Notes: a model not told the origin generated them from the letters alone. Positions 18,617 through 28,557 are shown, counted from the first letter of the stretch. The stretch: DNA of 64,000 bases from Bacteroidaceae bacterium (GCA_017524545.1 JAFXVN010000022.1:25473-89472), one strand, 5' to 3'. Translations and numbers: made by a program.

Positions 18617-20857
18617 TTATTTCTTTTCGCTCATTGTAAAGTCTAATGTGCCGCCCTCTATGAGCTGGCGATGCGTGAGCTTCCAGTCGGTTATCTTCTG
18701 GCCGTTGAGCTTCACGCCTTTGACGTAGATGGCTTTGTCCGACTTGCGCGGCGCATTGATGGTCAGGTCTTTGCCACTCGGCATGTGCAGCACAGCACGA
18801 CGGAACAGCGGCGTGCCGATGACGTACTCTGCCGAGCCTGCATTAAAGGGATAGAAGCCAAGTGCGGAGAAGATGTACCAGGCCGACATCTGACCGCAAT
18901 CGTCATTGCCTGCATAGCCGCAGGGCGTGGCGTTGTAGAACGTGCTGCGCACCTGTTCCACAAGTTCCTGCGTGCGCCACGGCTGACCGGCAAAATTGTA
19001 GAGATAGACGGTGTGGTGGCTGGGTTCGTTGCCGTGGGCATACTGTCCGATGAAGCCGCTGGCATTGCCGTTCACCTCGCCGCTCGTCTCGGTCAGGGTG
19101 AAGTTCTCATTGAGCTTCTGGATGAAGGGCTTCACGCCGCCGAAGAGGTCGATGAGTCCCTGCGGGTTCTGCGGCACGAACCACATGTACTGCCAGGCGT
19201 TGCCTTCCACAAAGCAGGGATTCTCGTAGCTCAGCGGGTCGAAAGGCTCTATCCAATTGCCCTTGTCGTCCTTCGGCTGGAAGAAGCCTGTGGCGGGGTT
19301 GAAGAGGTTGCGATAGTATTCGCTGCGCTTGAGGAAACGCTCGTAGTCAGCCTGCTTGCCGAGCTTCTTGGCCACAGCTGCCACGCACCAGTCATCGAAG
19401 GCTTGCTCCATCGTGATGCTGACGCTGACATTCTGCTTGTTCTGAGGCATGTAGCCGTACTGCTCCCACACCTCAAAAGGACTGTTGGGATGCGTCCGTG
19501 TGCTGCTCTCCACCATAGCTTTGTAAGCCTTCTCGACATCAAGCCCGGGCAACTCAGAAAGGATGGCATCGGCCACAACGGGAATGGCATGGTTGCCTAT
19601 CATGCAGTAGTTGTCCTGTCCCCAAAGGTCCCAGATAGGCAGATAGCCGTATGTCTCGTGGTGCAAGACCATATCCCTGACGAACTGCACGGCAATCTTC
19701 GGATAGAGGAGCGTGTAGAGGGGATGGGCGGCACGGAAGGTGTCCCAGAGGCTGAAGGTGCTGTGATAGCTCTGACCTGCGGGCATCTGCTTGATTTCAA
19801 AGTTGGTGTCCATGTAGCGGCCATCCACATCGCTGATGGTGTTGGGCTGCATCAGAACATGATAGAGGCCGGTGTAGAAGATGGTTTTCTGGTCGTCGGT
19901 ACCCTCAATGTCGATGGTGGAGAGTTCCTTTTCCCAAGCATCGTGGGCGGCTTTGGTATAGAAGTTGAAGTCCCACGACTGCGCCTCTGCCTTCATATTC
20001 CCCCGTGCGCCATCATTATCGACGGCAGAGATGGCAACCTTTACCATCACCTCCTTGCCCTTGGATGGGTCGAAAGAGAGAGCGGCACGCAGCGTACGGC
20101 CATTGATAACATCGCTCCCACCGGCATTGCGTCCGCCGTCCATCAGGATACGGCTTGCTATCGGGCGCGAGAACTCGGCACGGAAATAGACCTTGCGAAG
20201 CTTTGCCCAGCCCGTCACGACACGGAAGCCTTCGATGGTCTTGTCGTCGATTACCCTTATCTGGCTCTGGATGATTTGATAGGCGCGACGGCCTGTGTAG
20301 TAGGCATCGCCACGAAAAGTCATGCGGTCGAGGTCGAGGATGACGGTCTGCTCCTTGCCTTCAGGGAAGGTGTACTTGTGGATGCCGGCATGAACCGTTG
20401 CCGAAAGCTCGACGTTGATGTCTTCGCCACCAAGCAGATTGACCATGTAATAACCTGGCTCTGCCTTCTCCTGGGCGTGCTTGAAGGGCAAAGCAAAAAT
20501 GCCTTTCTTCAGCAGTTCGGGCGTAACATGCTTCGTGGTAGGCATCAGGGAGATGTCGATGAGGTCGGTGCAGCCCGTGCCGCTGAGGTGCGTGTGGGTA
20601 AAGCCAAAGATGCTGTCCTTGTTGAAGTCATAGCCGCAGCAAGGGTCCCAGGTGACATACTGTTCGGTCTCGGGACAGAGCTGCACCATACCCTGCGGCA
20701 TCGTGGGACCGGGGAAGGTGCTGCCGCTCAAAGCTCCCGTGTCGTCGGTCTGCGTGCCGATAAAGGGATTGACATACTTCGTATAATCGGCCGCTACACT
20801 GCTCAGGACTGTGCAGGCAACCAAACACATGAGCACAATTCGTTTTGTGTAATACAT
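18617..20857 (-). CDS. GH92 family alpha-mannosidase, exported
   Basis: A 746-residue calcium-dependent exo-alpha-mannosidase of the GH92 type, which trims mannose from N-glycans or yeast mannan. A signal peptide (LMCLVACTVLSSVAA) precedes the family start YTKYVNPFIGT. Family blocks are present: HTHLSGTGCTDLIDISLMP, SLWDTFRAAHPLY, FIGQYAHGNEPSHH and GNDDCGQMSAWY, the last containing the acidic catalytic/metal region. The length is normal. It has a promoter-like element at 20883-20890 and a strong hairpin downstream, so it is probably monocistronic. With the sialidase in this window it points to host glycan degradation. Confidence 0.95.
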   Translation of the reverse strand: MYYTKRIVLMCLVACTVLSSVAADYTKYVNPFIGTQTDDTGALSGSTFPGPTMPQGMVQLCPETEQYVTWDPCCGYDFNKDSIFGFTHTHLSGTGCTDLIDISLMPTTKHVTPELLKKGIFALPFKHAQEKAEPGYYMVNLLGGEDINVELSATVHAGIHKYTFPEGKEQTVILDLDRMTFRGDAYYTGRRAYQIIQSQIRVIDDKTIEGFRVVTGWAKLRKVYFRAEFSRPIASRILMDGGRNAGGSDVINGRTLRAALSFDPSKGKEVMVKVAISAVDNDGARGNMKAEAQSWDFNFYTKAAHDAWEKELSTIDIEGTDDQKTIFYTGLYHVLMQPNTISDVDGRYMDTNFEIKQMPAGQSYHSTFSLWDTFRAAHPLYTLLYPKIAVQFVRDMVLHHETYGYLPIWDLWGQDNYCMIGNHAIPVVADAILSELPGLDVEKAYKAMVESSTRTHPNSPFEVWEQYGYMPQNKQNVSVSITMEQAFDDWCVAAVAKKLGKQADYERFLKRSEYYRNLFNPATGFFQPKDDKGNWIEPFDPLSYENPCFVEGNAWQYMWFVPQNPQGLIDLFGGVKPFIQKLNENFTLTETSGEVNGNASGFIGQYAHGNEPSHHTVYLYNFAGQPWRTQELVEQVRSTFYNATPCGYAGNDDCGQMSAWYIFSALGFYPFNAGSAEYVIGTPLFRRAVLHMPSGKDLTINAPRKSDKAIYVKGVKLNGQKITDWKLTHRQLIEGGTLDFTMSEKK

Positions 20858-20882
20858 AATTAAAACATGTTAATGGTTTGTG

Positions 20883-20890
20883 CAAAGTTC
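20883..20890 (-). promoter_or_regulatory. Imperfect -7 element GAACTTTG for the GH92 gene
   Basis: The minus strand reads GAACTTTG 26 bases upstream of the ATG at 20857. It keeps the TTTG core of TAnnTTTG but has G instead of the first T. Confidence 0.45.
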
Positions 20891-20922
20891 GGTATTTCTT
20901 TTGTCATTTACAAAAAAAACAA

Positions 20923-20930
20923 TACTTTTG
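20923..20930 (+). promoter_or_regulatory. Bacteroidetes -7 element TACTTTTG
   Basis: TACTTTTG fits TAnnTTTG and lies 24 bases upstream of the ATG at 20954, divergent from the GH92 gene. Confidence 0.6.
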
Positions 20931-20953
20931 TGGCGGAAAAGACAAGGAAACGT

Positions 20954-21370
20954 ATGAAACCTGTATCTATCTTATTACTTACTGTCCTGTCCCTTCAGAC
21001 ATTCTCTGTTACGGCGGATGATACCGTGACCGTTGACACTTTGCGGCAAGTGGAGGTGCTTGCCGACTCGATGCTGCGTGTCAATGAAACCATTCGCCAG
21101 ACGCTCGAAAGGGAAAGGGCTGCGCGTATCGGCACGCTTTCCGTGAGCGATGTCATTGGTTCCAAAGCGTTGGACAAGATTCTGCATCCCTTCGCTGTCA
21201 AGGACCGCAAACGCGAGAAGAAACATGCCCGCGACCGCAAGATATTGGAGGAATACGAAGAGATGAGCCGTGTCAAAACCTTTGAGGAGCTTCTCGACGA
21301 AGCCATCCGTCAGCAAGCCATCGAAGACGGCAAAGAGCCGCCCACCCGCTCCGGCAAAAAACAAGAATAG
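20954..21370 (+). CDS. Small exported charged protein of unknown function
   Basis: A 138-residue protein with a signal peptide (MKPVSILLLTVLSLQTFSVTA). The mature part is highly charged and mostly helical (DRKREKKHARDRKILEEYEEMSR), with a mildly basic C terminus ending RSGKKQE. The ATG at 20954 was chosen because it starts the signal peptide 24 bases after a promoter element; the longer frame from 20867 crosses that promoter. No family is recognised. A perfect inverted repeat follows at 21405-21442. Confidence 0.75.
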   Translation: MKPVSILLLTVLSLQTFSVTADDTVTVDTLRQVEVLADSMLRVNETIRQTLERERAARIGTLSVSDVIGSKALDKILHPFAVKDRKREKKHARDRKILEEYEEMSRVKTFEELLDEAIRQQAIEDGKEPPTRSGKKQE

Positions 21371-21404
21371 CTTCATTGGCCAACTAAGCGTGCCTAATTG
21401 GTCA

Positions 21405-21442
21405 ACGAGGCACGCCTAATTGACCCACGAGGCGTGCCTCGT
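21405..21442 (+). terminator. Perfect 12-base hairpin
   Basis: Arms acgaggcacgcc (21405-21416) and ggcgtgcctcgt (21431-21442) are perfectly complementary and are followed by ttgtcact. A partial third copy (gcgtgcctaattgg) precedes them, so this is also a small repeat cluster. Confidence 0.6.
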
Positions 21443-21471
21443 TTGTCACTTAAGAATATGAACTTTGAATT

Positions 21472-22275
21472 TTGAATTTATTAAATTTGAATTTACACAA
21501 GCTTTCCCCCGCCATCCTCACATTGTTGGTTTTCCTGCTGGCTCAGGGAGTGGGCGTACCTTTGCTGCTGATTACCGGGACGACGTCTGTCGCACTTTTT
21601 TCGCTTGTCTTGATGGGGATAAACATCCTTGCAGTGCTTGCCTGCTACTTCCTGCTGCACAACATTCGCTTTACATCGGCCTTTGACATCTCGTCCGTCA
21701 GGTGGTGGCCTGGTATGCTTGCCATCGCCAGCTGTATCTTTGGTGCCTCGAGCATCGCCATTCTGACCGAAAAAGTGGAACTTCCACAGGCAATGCAGGA
21801 GATGTCGCTGGCAATGTCGAACGACTTCTGCGGTTTGCTTGCCATCGTTCTCATCGGCCCCGTCACGGAGGAACTGCTCTTCCGCGAAGCCATTGCGGGC
21901 GAAATGCTGCGTCGGGGCGCCAGTCCGTGGGCAGCAATCATCGTCTCAGCCCTGGCTTTCGGCACAATACACCTCAACCTCGCACAAGGCATCTATGCCT
22001 TTCCTATTGGCATCCTGCTCGGCATCATCTACTACAAGACGGGAGGCATTGTCCTGACCTCCCTGTTCCACATCCTCAACAACGGCATCAATGCCGCCCT
22101 ACTCCACATCGTAGGCGAGGACATCGCGGACATGTCATATAAAGAATGGTTCGGAGGTGCCGGCATTGCCTACACATTCATGGTGCTCTTCGCCGCACTT
22201 TGCATTTTGCTGATAAAGCTCTTTTGGAGCCACTACCAACCCTGCAAAGAAACGACAAAAAGCAGCTCTCCGTGA
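21472..22275 (+). CDS. CPBP family intramembrane metalloprotease
   Basis: A protein of about 267 residues with six to eight membrane segments. It carries the CPBP (CAAX/Abi) motifs: EELLFREA (Glu133-Glu134, Arg138), FGTIHLNL with His167, and FHILNN with His200. Such proteases cut within membranes, and some bacterial members process or resist bacteriocins. The start is uncertain. The only ATG just upstream (21458) runs into a stop after four more codons, and the frame opens with TTG at 21472 (or TTG at 21487), inside an A+T repeat of the gaattttgaattta type. The first in-frame ATG would delete a membrane segment. Confidence 0.85.
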   Translation: MNLLNLNLHKLSPAILTLLVFLLAQGVGVPLLLITGTTSVALFSLVLMGINILAVLACYFLLHNIRFTSAFDISSVRWWPGMLAIASCIFGASSIAILTEKVELPQAMQEMSLAMSNDFCGLLAIVLIGPVTEELLFREAIAGEMLRRGASPWAAIIVSALAFGTIHLNLAQGIYAFPIGILLGIIYYKTGGIVLTSLFHILNNGINAALLHIVGEDIADMSYKEWFGGAGIAYTFMVLFAALCILLIKLFWSHYQPCKETTKSSSP

Positions 22276-22380
22276 CAAAAGGCGCACTTGATGCAGGTTA
22301 ATTTTTCAAAACACAAGCCATATTTTGTTAATTTACCTTAAACGGCGTACTGCACTTGACTCTATTTTACTATGTTGTTG

Positions 22381-22388
22381 TAACTTTG
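22381..22388 (+). promoter_or_regulatory. Bacteroidetes promoter TAACTTTG with upstream TTGAC
   Basis: TAACTTTG at 22381-22388 lies 93 bases upstream of the lipoprotein ATG. TTGAC at 22356-22360 is about 20 bases further up, a plausible -33 element. Confidence 0.65.
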
Positions 22389-22481
22389 CACAAGCTTATT
22401 CCCCTCTATGGGGAAATAATGCGCATAAAATATAGGTACTTTACGAAACAAACCAAAATAACATTTATAAAACATCTACAA

Positions 22482-25400
22482 ATGAAAAAGAAACTCATTC
22501 AATTCCTTATGCTGCCGATTGTAGCAGTCAGCATAGGGGCGTTTGTGTCCTGTAAGGATACCAACGAAGACCTCTACAACGAGTTCCGCACAGAGGCCAA
22601 AGTGAAGGAACAGAATGTGAATGACAGACTGGCAGATTTGGAACAACAACTGGAAGACCAAATCGAGGCTTACAAGGCACTTCAGACAGCTCTGTCAACA
22701 ACAGGTTGCCAATGCGGACTTCCTGGCAGTACTACCGACAACAGGTTTACCAAAATTGAAAACGACCTTAACAATCTCCTTTTGTGGCTCGGTATGGGCA
22801 GCAGCAGCGGTAGCGGCGGCGGCGGTGGCGGCAGCAGCACCACTGGCGGCAATATCGGAGGTGCTGTTATTGATGACAGCGGTACAAAGTTGGGAGACTA
22901 CCTTAATATGCTTCTCAACCTTATTAACGGTAATACAAGTGCAATCAATACCAATAGCACTGACATTGCAAATCTCCTTAATCAGCTTAACACTCAAACT
23001 ACCAACCTCAGCAACCTTACCGAAATTGTCAATCAGCAAGGTAGCAACATCAATCTGCTTCTCACCAACCAGGCAACTGCAGATGAACTGCTTCAGCAAA
23101 CAATACAGGATCTGCAAGCTCTGCAAACCCAAGTGAATAACATAAAGCAGTGCGGCTGTGACCTCTCCACAATTTGGACAGCAATAAACACACTTGAAAC
23201 AGGTTTGACACAAGCACAAGCAGATGCAGCCGCAGCCCTTGGGCTTGCTACAACTGCTAATACAAATGCCAACACGGCTCTTGGCACAGCCAACACAGCC
23301 CTCAGCACAGCCAACGGCGCTGCACTGACCGCAGGCGAGGCAAAAACAGCAGCAGATGCAGCAACGCAAATTGCCAACACTGCCACCACTTTGGCACAGG
23401 CAGCAGCAGCAGCAGCAGCCACTGCACAGCAAACAGCTGAAGCAGCCGGCGCAGACGCAGCCACTGCAAAGCAGATTGGAGAAGCAGCACAACAGGCAGC
23501 AACAAATGCTCTCAATGCTGCCAATAGCGCCATCGCCATGGCAACCACGCTCGAGACTCGCGTCGGAGCCAACGAGACAGCCATTGCATCTCTCCAGTCT
23601 AACATTCAGACCATTCAGAGCACACTTACACAATACGGCACGCAAATTGGCGCAAACACAGATGCCATCGCTGCAAACACAACTGCCATCGCTACGAATG
23701 TAGCTAACATCCAGCAGAACACGCAGGACATCCAGAAGAATGCCAATGACATCTTAGCCATACAGACACAAATCTCCACTCTGAGCACCGACGTAGCAAA
23801 TGCACTTCAGAAGGCTATTGATGCCGAGGCAGCGGCAAATGCCAATGCTCTGGCTATCCAGAACCTCCAGACTACTGTGGCTACCAACCAGGCTGCCATC
23901 ACAGCTCTTCAGACAACCACTCAGACACTGGAGACAAACGTCAGCAACCTCACCACTCAGGTAAATACCAACACGACAGATATTGCCAACCTGACAACCA
24001 GCGTCACCAACCTCAGCTCAACCGTGACCACCCTCAACACAACCGTAACCGATTTGCAGACCACGGTTAGCAATCACACGACCCAGCTGTCAACCATGGC
24101 AGCTCAGCTTTCCCAGATTGAAGCCGATTGCGCTGCCAACCTCGCTACAGCAAAGGCATACGCTGATGCACAGATTGCAGCTGCAAAGACAGAAATCATC
24201 AATCAGGTGACACAGATGCTTCTGAACTACTACACCAAGGCAGAAGTTGACGCCCTGCTCGCCAACCAGGACATCAAGATTGACGGCAACACCCTCAGAA
24301 TTGGCAATCTTGAAACCGACCTCTCCACTCTCACCTCCACTGTCAATGGTCACACAACAAGCATCAACAGCATCAACGATCAGATTGCATACATAATGCA
24401 GCACCTCTGCAACTGCACGCCTGTTGACCTCACCGAAATCCTGAATCGCCTTACCGCTGCAGAAGGCGGCATCAGCACCAACGCATCCGCAATCAGCACC
24501 AACGCTACTGCAATCCAGGAAATTAAGGATCAGATTGCCAATGTCATCAACAAGAACATTGATGATTTGACCGCCGCCCTTGCCACCACAGACGGCAAGG
24601 TGGATGCCCTGCAGCTGGTTATCGACAACCTTCAATATGTCACCCCAGAGCAGTTGGACAACATCGTGAATGTAATCGTTGCCAAGGCAAAGGCCGACTC
24701 TACCCTCTTTGCACAGACCGACGAGGAACTCAAGAAGCGCATAGGTGAAATCAGCGACTCCGTGAAGACCGCATTCACCGACATTGTGAACCTGACCACT
24801 CTCTACAACACCCTCGAAAGCACGACGGTTAAGAAAGCCGACTACGAAGCCGACAAGACAGCCATCCTGGGCAGAATCAGCACCAACGAGACCAACATCG
24901 GCGAACTCCAGGCAGCTGTTAGCAACATCAACGATTCGATTACAGCTCTGCGGAACGACCTCACTGAACTGAAGACCCGCATGGATGCCGCCGAGCAGTA
25001 TCTCGCTCAGGTTTTGAACGACATTCAGGACATCAAGTCTGACGTTGCTGCAATTCAGGACTACCTCGCCAAGCAGGTAACAAGCATCAAGGTTCAGGGT
25101 ACGATGAATCCCTGGTTCGGCAGATTCAGTATGCCAGCCAATGTATCGACCAACCTCCTCCTTGCATTCTACGGTCTGCCCGAGGACAATGTTGAGTTCC
25201 CGACTTCAAGTACAAGTAATTATGTACGCGAGAGAGAAGCACTCACCGAGAAGGATATGGAGATGCTCAGCGGTCTGTCAGTTAAGAAGTTCCGCGCCAA
25301 TGTGCCCATCATGTACGAGGACGGCTATGCTGGCAAGATTTATATGACCATCAACCCCAACACGGCAGACGTTTCCGGCTTGCAGCCGAAGATTGTCAAC

Positions 25401-27350
25401 ACGCTGGACGAGGAATCATACATCACCCTCGAAGGCGTACAGCCCAGCACCGACAAGCTGGAGTTCGGTTGGACCCGTGCCGACCAGAGCAGCAATGGCT
25501 TCTACGAGGCAAAAGCCGTTGTTAAGCCCATCGACGTGCAGAAGATTGATGCACCCGCATTCAACACACCTGCCATCAAGGATGCCATGGCAAACGTCAA
25601 GGCAGCCATCACAGACATCGCCAAGTCAAGCTCTACAAATGGCCAGGGTGCAAGACTGGAGCAGATTGCAAGCGACATCAACACAGTTGTTCAGGGTCTG
25701 AGATTCGAACAGAGCGGTCTGAAGGTATCTTACACATCTAAGGAAAAGGATGAAAATGGCAACCAAGTAGAAAAGGAGCACGCCGTACATTCCGAGTACA
25801 ACCTGGCAGCAACAGCCTTCCAGCCACTCTCTCTGGCCACCGCCAAAGACTTCAACTATCAGACAGTTCCTGGCTACGAGCAGGTTAACAATTTGCTCGA
25901 CAGGATTTCCAACACTCTCAAGGACAAGATTAACACCTTCTTCAAGGACTTCAGCAACAACGGTTTGATTAATAAGCTGGCTAACTTTAAGATTGACAGC
26001 ATTAAGGTTCCCGAGATTACCGACGACCTGCTTGCCAAGTTCGAGCTACACATGGATACCGTCTTCATCATGGGCGGCCTCGAATACCACTTCGAGATGC
26101 CGGTTACTGTACCAGTGAAGTTTGAAAAGGATCTGGAGATTCCCGTTGTTATCAACGACATTGAAGTTAATGTTCCTGTACACATTGATGATAGTGTAGC
26201 AGTTGACCTGTCTAATGTTTCAATCACAACCCCAACCATTGTGGTAACAGGTACTGCAAGCGGTCATCCCACCGGTGTAACGGACAGCGATGGCAAACCA
26301 GTAACTGTACTTGTTATTCCTGTTTTGGATAACCAAGGTCTGCCCGTTAAAGATCAATATGTCTATATTCCCATAGAGAACTTCAATGTATCTGTCGAGA
26401 TAGAAGCAAGCAACACCGGGGAAGGCGGTAATGCAGGCCAACTGATTTACCTCGACGGCGAACCTGTTGCACATGTTGTCATCGACGATACTATCTCAAC
26501 AACGGTTGACATCGACACAAAGGTTAAATACCACCTTGTCATTGAAGAAAATGTCACGGTAAATATAAGCAAGTACATCCAGCTTGGTTATGTAGATTAT
26601 CTGCGTGATCCTAACGAACAGGACGGCTATGCCAAGGACGAGAACGGCAACCTCATTCCTCTGATGGACGAGAATGGCAATCCCATCCCTGGCGACAAGA
26701 GAGGCTTTATCCTGAGGTTCAACTACGACATGCGCGATGCAGCCCAAGAACTTTGGGGTATGGCAGCAGATGCTCTGGATGACATCAACGGTGGTCTGCT
26801 GGCAAATGTCCAGGATCTCATCAATGAAGTCAACAAGACGCTGAAGCAGATTAACAACTACGACGATAAGATTAACGGCACCATCAGTGACTTCACAGAG
26901 AAGATTAAGAATTATCTCGACAAGATCAACACCGCAGCCGTTAGGATTATCAACTCCACCAACCAGCGCTTCCAGCCCTTCATGGTGGCAAGTACCAGCA
27001 AGGGTATGAAGAGACTGAGCGGTAGTAAGCACTATCCCACCGTGCTGACCTCCGACGTAACACTTTATCCCACATCTCAGACAATGGAGCTGTTTGTTCC
27101 TCTTGCCAGGAAGCACGTTGCAGTGACCAATGTCTTCAAGGGCACAGAAAGTGCACAGAAGGGCAACTCAGACTGTGTTGCAAGACTGAGGGCAGCCAAT
27201 ACCGGCCAGTTCAACACCGTACTGGATGGCAACGTGCGCAAGCTCGATATTAGCGCCTTCGTTCCCGGCTATGTTTATGAGGTTGCTTACTCTGCTCTCG
27301 ACTTCCACGGTAAGATGGCAACTCGCAAGTACTACATCACCGTACAGTAA
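22482..27350 (+). CDS. Giant coiled-coil surface lipoprotein
   Basis: A 1622-residue lipoprotein. The signal ends in a lipobox FVSC with Cys24, so it should be lipid-anchored and probably surface exposed. Residues 28-72 are a coiled coil; 105-127 are a Gly/Ser linker. Residues about 140-870 form a long Ala/Thr/Asn/Gln-rich stalk of repeated 7- to 11-residue phrases (NTTDIANLTTSV, NETAIASLQSNI), like phage fibres or trimeric adhesin stalks. Three CxC pairs punctuate it at 76-78, 224-226 and 643-645. The part after residue 875 is beta-rich, with further helical pairs near 1460-1550, and has no recognised domain. It is followed 34 bases later by an OmpA-family gene and probably shares its transcript. 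Binding partner unknown. Confidence 0.88.
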   Translation: MKKKLIQFLMLPIVAVSIGAFVSCKDTNEDLYNEFRTEAKVKEQNVNDRLADLEQQLEDQIEAYKALQTALSTTGCQCGLPGSTTDNRFTKIENDLNNLLLWLGMGSSSGSGGGGGGSSTTGGNIGGAVIDDSGTKLGDYLNMLLNLINGNTSAINTNSTDIANLLNQLNTQTTNLSNLTEIVNQQGSNINLLLTNQATADELLQQTIQDLQALQTQVNNIKQCGCDLSTIWTAINTLETGLTQAQADAAAALGLATTANTNANTALGTANTALSTANGAALTAGEAKTAADAATQIANTATTLAQAAAAAAATAQQTAEAAGADAATAKQIGEAAQQAATNALNAANSAIAMATTLETRVGANETAIASLQSNIQTIQSTLTQYGTQIGANTDAIAANTTAIATNVANIQQNTQDIQKNANDILAIQTQISTLSTDVANALQKAIDAEAAANANALAIQNLQTTVATNQAAITALQTTTQTLETNVSNLTTQVNTNTTDIANLTTSVTNLSSTVTTLNTTVTDLQTTVSNHTTQLSTMAAQLSQIEADCAANLATAKAYADAQIAAAKTEIINQVTQMLLNYYTKAEVDALLANQDIKIDGNTLRIGNLETDLSTLTSTVNGHTTSINSINDQIAYIMQHLCNCTPVDLTEILNRLTAAEGGISTNASAISTNATAIQEIKDQIANVINKNIDDLTAALATTDGKVDALQLVIDNLQYVTPEQLDNIVNVIVAKAKADSTLFAQTDEELKKRIGEISDSVKTAFTDIVNLTTLYNTLESTTVKKADYEADKTAILGRISTNETNIGELQAAVSNINDSITALRNDLTELKTRMDAAEQYLAQVLNDIQDIKSDVAAIQDYLAKQVTSIKVQGTMNPWFGRFSMPANVSTNLLLAFYGLPEDNVEFPTSSTSNYVREREALTEKDMEMLSGLSVKKFRANVPIMYEDGYAGKIYMTINPNTADVSGLQPKIVNTLDEESYITLEGVQPSTDKLEFGWTRADQSSNGFYEAKAVVKPIDVQKIDAPAFNTPAIKDAMANVKAAITDIAKSSSTNGQGARLEQIASDINTVVQGLRFEQSGLKVSYTSKEKDENGNQVEKEHAVHSEYNLAATAFQPLSLATAKDFNYQTVPGYEQVNNLLDRISNTLKDKINTFFKDFSNNGLINKLANFKIDSIKVPEITDDLLAKFELHMDTVFIMGGLEYHFEMPVTVPVKFEKDLEIPVVINDIEVNVPVHIDDSVAVDLSNVSITTPTIVVTGTASGHPTGVTDSDGKPVTVLVIPVLDNQGLPVKDQYVYIPIENFNVSVEIEASNTGEGGNAGQLIYLDGEPVAHVVIDDTISTTVDIDTKVKYHLVIEENVTVNISKYIQLGYVDYLRDPNEQDGYAKDENGNLIPLMDENGNPIPGDKRGFILRFNYDMRDAAQELWGMAADALDDINGGLLANVQDLINEVNKTLKQINNYDDKINGTISDFTEKIKNYLDKINTAAVRIINSTNQRFQPFMVASTSKGMKRLSGSKHYPTVLTSDVTLYPTSQTMELFVPLARKHVAVTNVFKGTESAQKGNSDCVARLRAANTGQFNTVLDGNVRKLDISAFVPGYVYEVAYSALDFHGKMATRKYYITVQ

Positions 27351-27384
27351 ACCCACTTTTTGAACTATAAAGAAAGACACGAAT

Positions 27385-28527
27385 ATGAAATTCAAAAAGA
27401 TAATAATGTCAGCAATGCTGCTTGCCGGATGCCTCACCGCATCCGCGCAGCAGCAAGCTGCAACCAAGGAGGCATTCAATCCTCATTGGTTCGTCCAGGC
27501 TCAGATGGGCGGACAATACACTCTGGGCGAAGTTTCTTTCGGTGACCTGCTTTCTGGCAACGCTCAGGTTGCTGCTGGCTACAAGTTCTCTCGCGTTTGG
27601 GCTCTGCGCCTTGCCATCGGCGGATGGCAGAGCAAGGGTGGTTCCGACCTCAGCTTCATGACAACGGAGAATCTTGGTGTCGAGACATGGAAATACAACT
27701 ACATTGCACCCACGCTCGACGTCACCTGTAACCTCACCAACTGGATTCTTGGCTACAACCCGAAGCGCATCGCCGATGCAGGCATCCTTGCAGGTGTCGG
27801 TGCCAACATCGGTTGGAACAACAAAGAGGCCGCAGCCCTGCAACAGAGGGTTCAGCCGGGTGCAACACCAGACAAGGCATACTACATGACGCTTCTCTGG
27901 GGCGGCACAAAGGCACGTGTTGTCGGCAAGTTCGGTGCATTCGTTGACTTCCACTTGAGCCGTCGCGTTGACCTCGGCATCGAGCTGAATGCCAACATGC
28001 TCAGCGATAGCTACAACTCCAAGAGTGCAGACAACTGCGACTGGTACTTCAACGCACTGGCAGGCGTCAAGGTCAACATCGGCAAGGTGAGCAAGCAAGT
28101 TCCCGCCGACAACAATACTGTCATCGTAGAGAAGATTGTTGAGAAGCCCGTCGAGAAGGTTGTTGAGAAGATTGTTTACAAGGAGCCTGAAGCACCGAAG
28201 CGCGAACCTCTGCGCCGCGACATCTTCTTCCGCATTCGCGGATCAAAGATCAGCCAGAGTGAAATGCTTAAGGTACAGGACATTGCCGAATACCTCAAGA
28301 AGTATCCCGAAGCAAAGGTTTCCATCACAGGTTATGCCGACAAGGGTACAGGCAATCCAAAGATAAATATTGGCTATGCACGTAAGCGTGCACAAAGCGT
28401 CGCAGACACCTTAATCAACAAGTTCGGCATCGCCAGCAGCCGCATCACTGTTGACAGCAAGGGCGACACCGTACAACCTTACGAGCAGAACGACCTGAAC
28501 CGTGTCAGCATCTGCATTGCCGAGTAA
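27385..28527 (+). CDS. OmpA-family outer-membrane protein
   Basis: A 380-residue protein. The signal peptide (MLLAGCLTASAQ) is followed by a predicted eight-stranded barrel (about residues 30-235) and a Val/Glu/Lys/Pro linker (VIVEKIVEKPVEKVVEKIVY, 246-265). The C-terminal OmpA peptidoglycan-binding domain spans 275-380, with VSITGYADKGTGNPKINIGYARKRAQ as its core. It should tie the outer membrane to the cell wall. Directly downstream of the stalk lipoprotein, it may provide its membrane platform. A palindrome at 28558-28596 closes the pair. Confidence 0.92.
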   Translation: MKFKKIIMSAMLLAGCLTASAQQQAATKEAFNPHWFVQAQMGGQYTLGEVSFGDLLSGNAQVAAGYKFSRVWALRLAIGGWQSKGGSDLSFMTTENLGVETWKYNYIAPTLDVTCNLTNWILGYNPKRIADAGILAGVGANIGWNNKEAAALQQRVQPGATPDKAYYMTLLWGGTKARVVGKFGAFVDFHLSRRVDLGIELNANMLSDSYNSKSADNCDWYFNALAGVKVNIGKVSKQVPADNNTVIVEKIVEKPVEKVVEKIVYKEPEAPKREPLRRDIFFRIRGSKISQSEMLKVQDIAEYLKKYPEAKVSITGYADKGTGNPKINIGYARKRAQSVADTLINKFGIASSRITVDSKGDTVQPYEQNDLNRVSICIAE

Positions 28528-28557
28528 CTATTGAAAACACAAATTATTTATATCACT

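Noticed and set aside
22695-23645. 316-codon cysteine-rich minus-strand frame inside the lipoprotein gene
   Set aside because: Its Cys/Leu-rich runs are the complement of the GCA/ACA-rich stalk codons; no promoter or homology is visible.
22482-27350. Phage tail-fibre or prophage origin for the stalk protein
   Set aside because: It has a lipoprotein signal and is flanked by outer-membrane genes; no phage structural, packaging or integrase genes are present.
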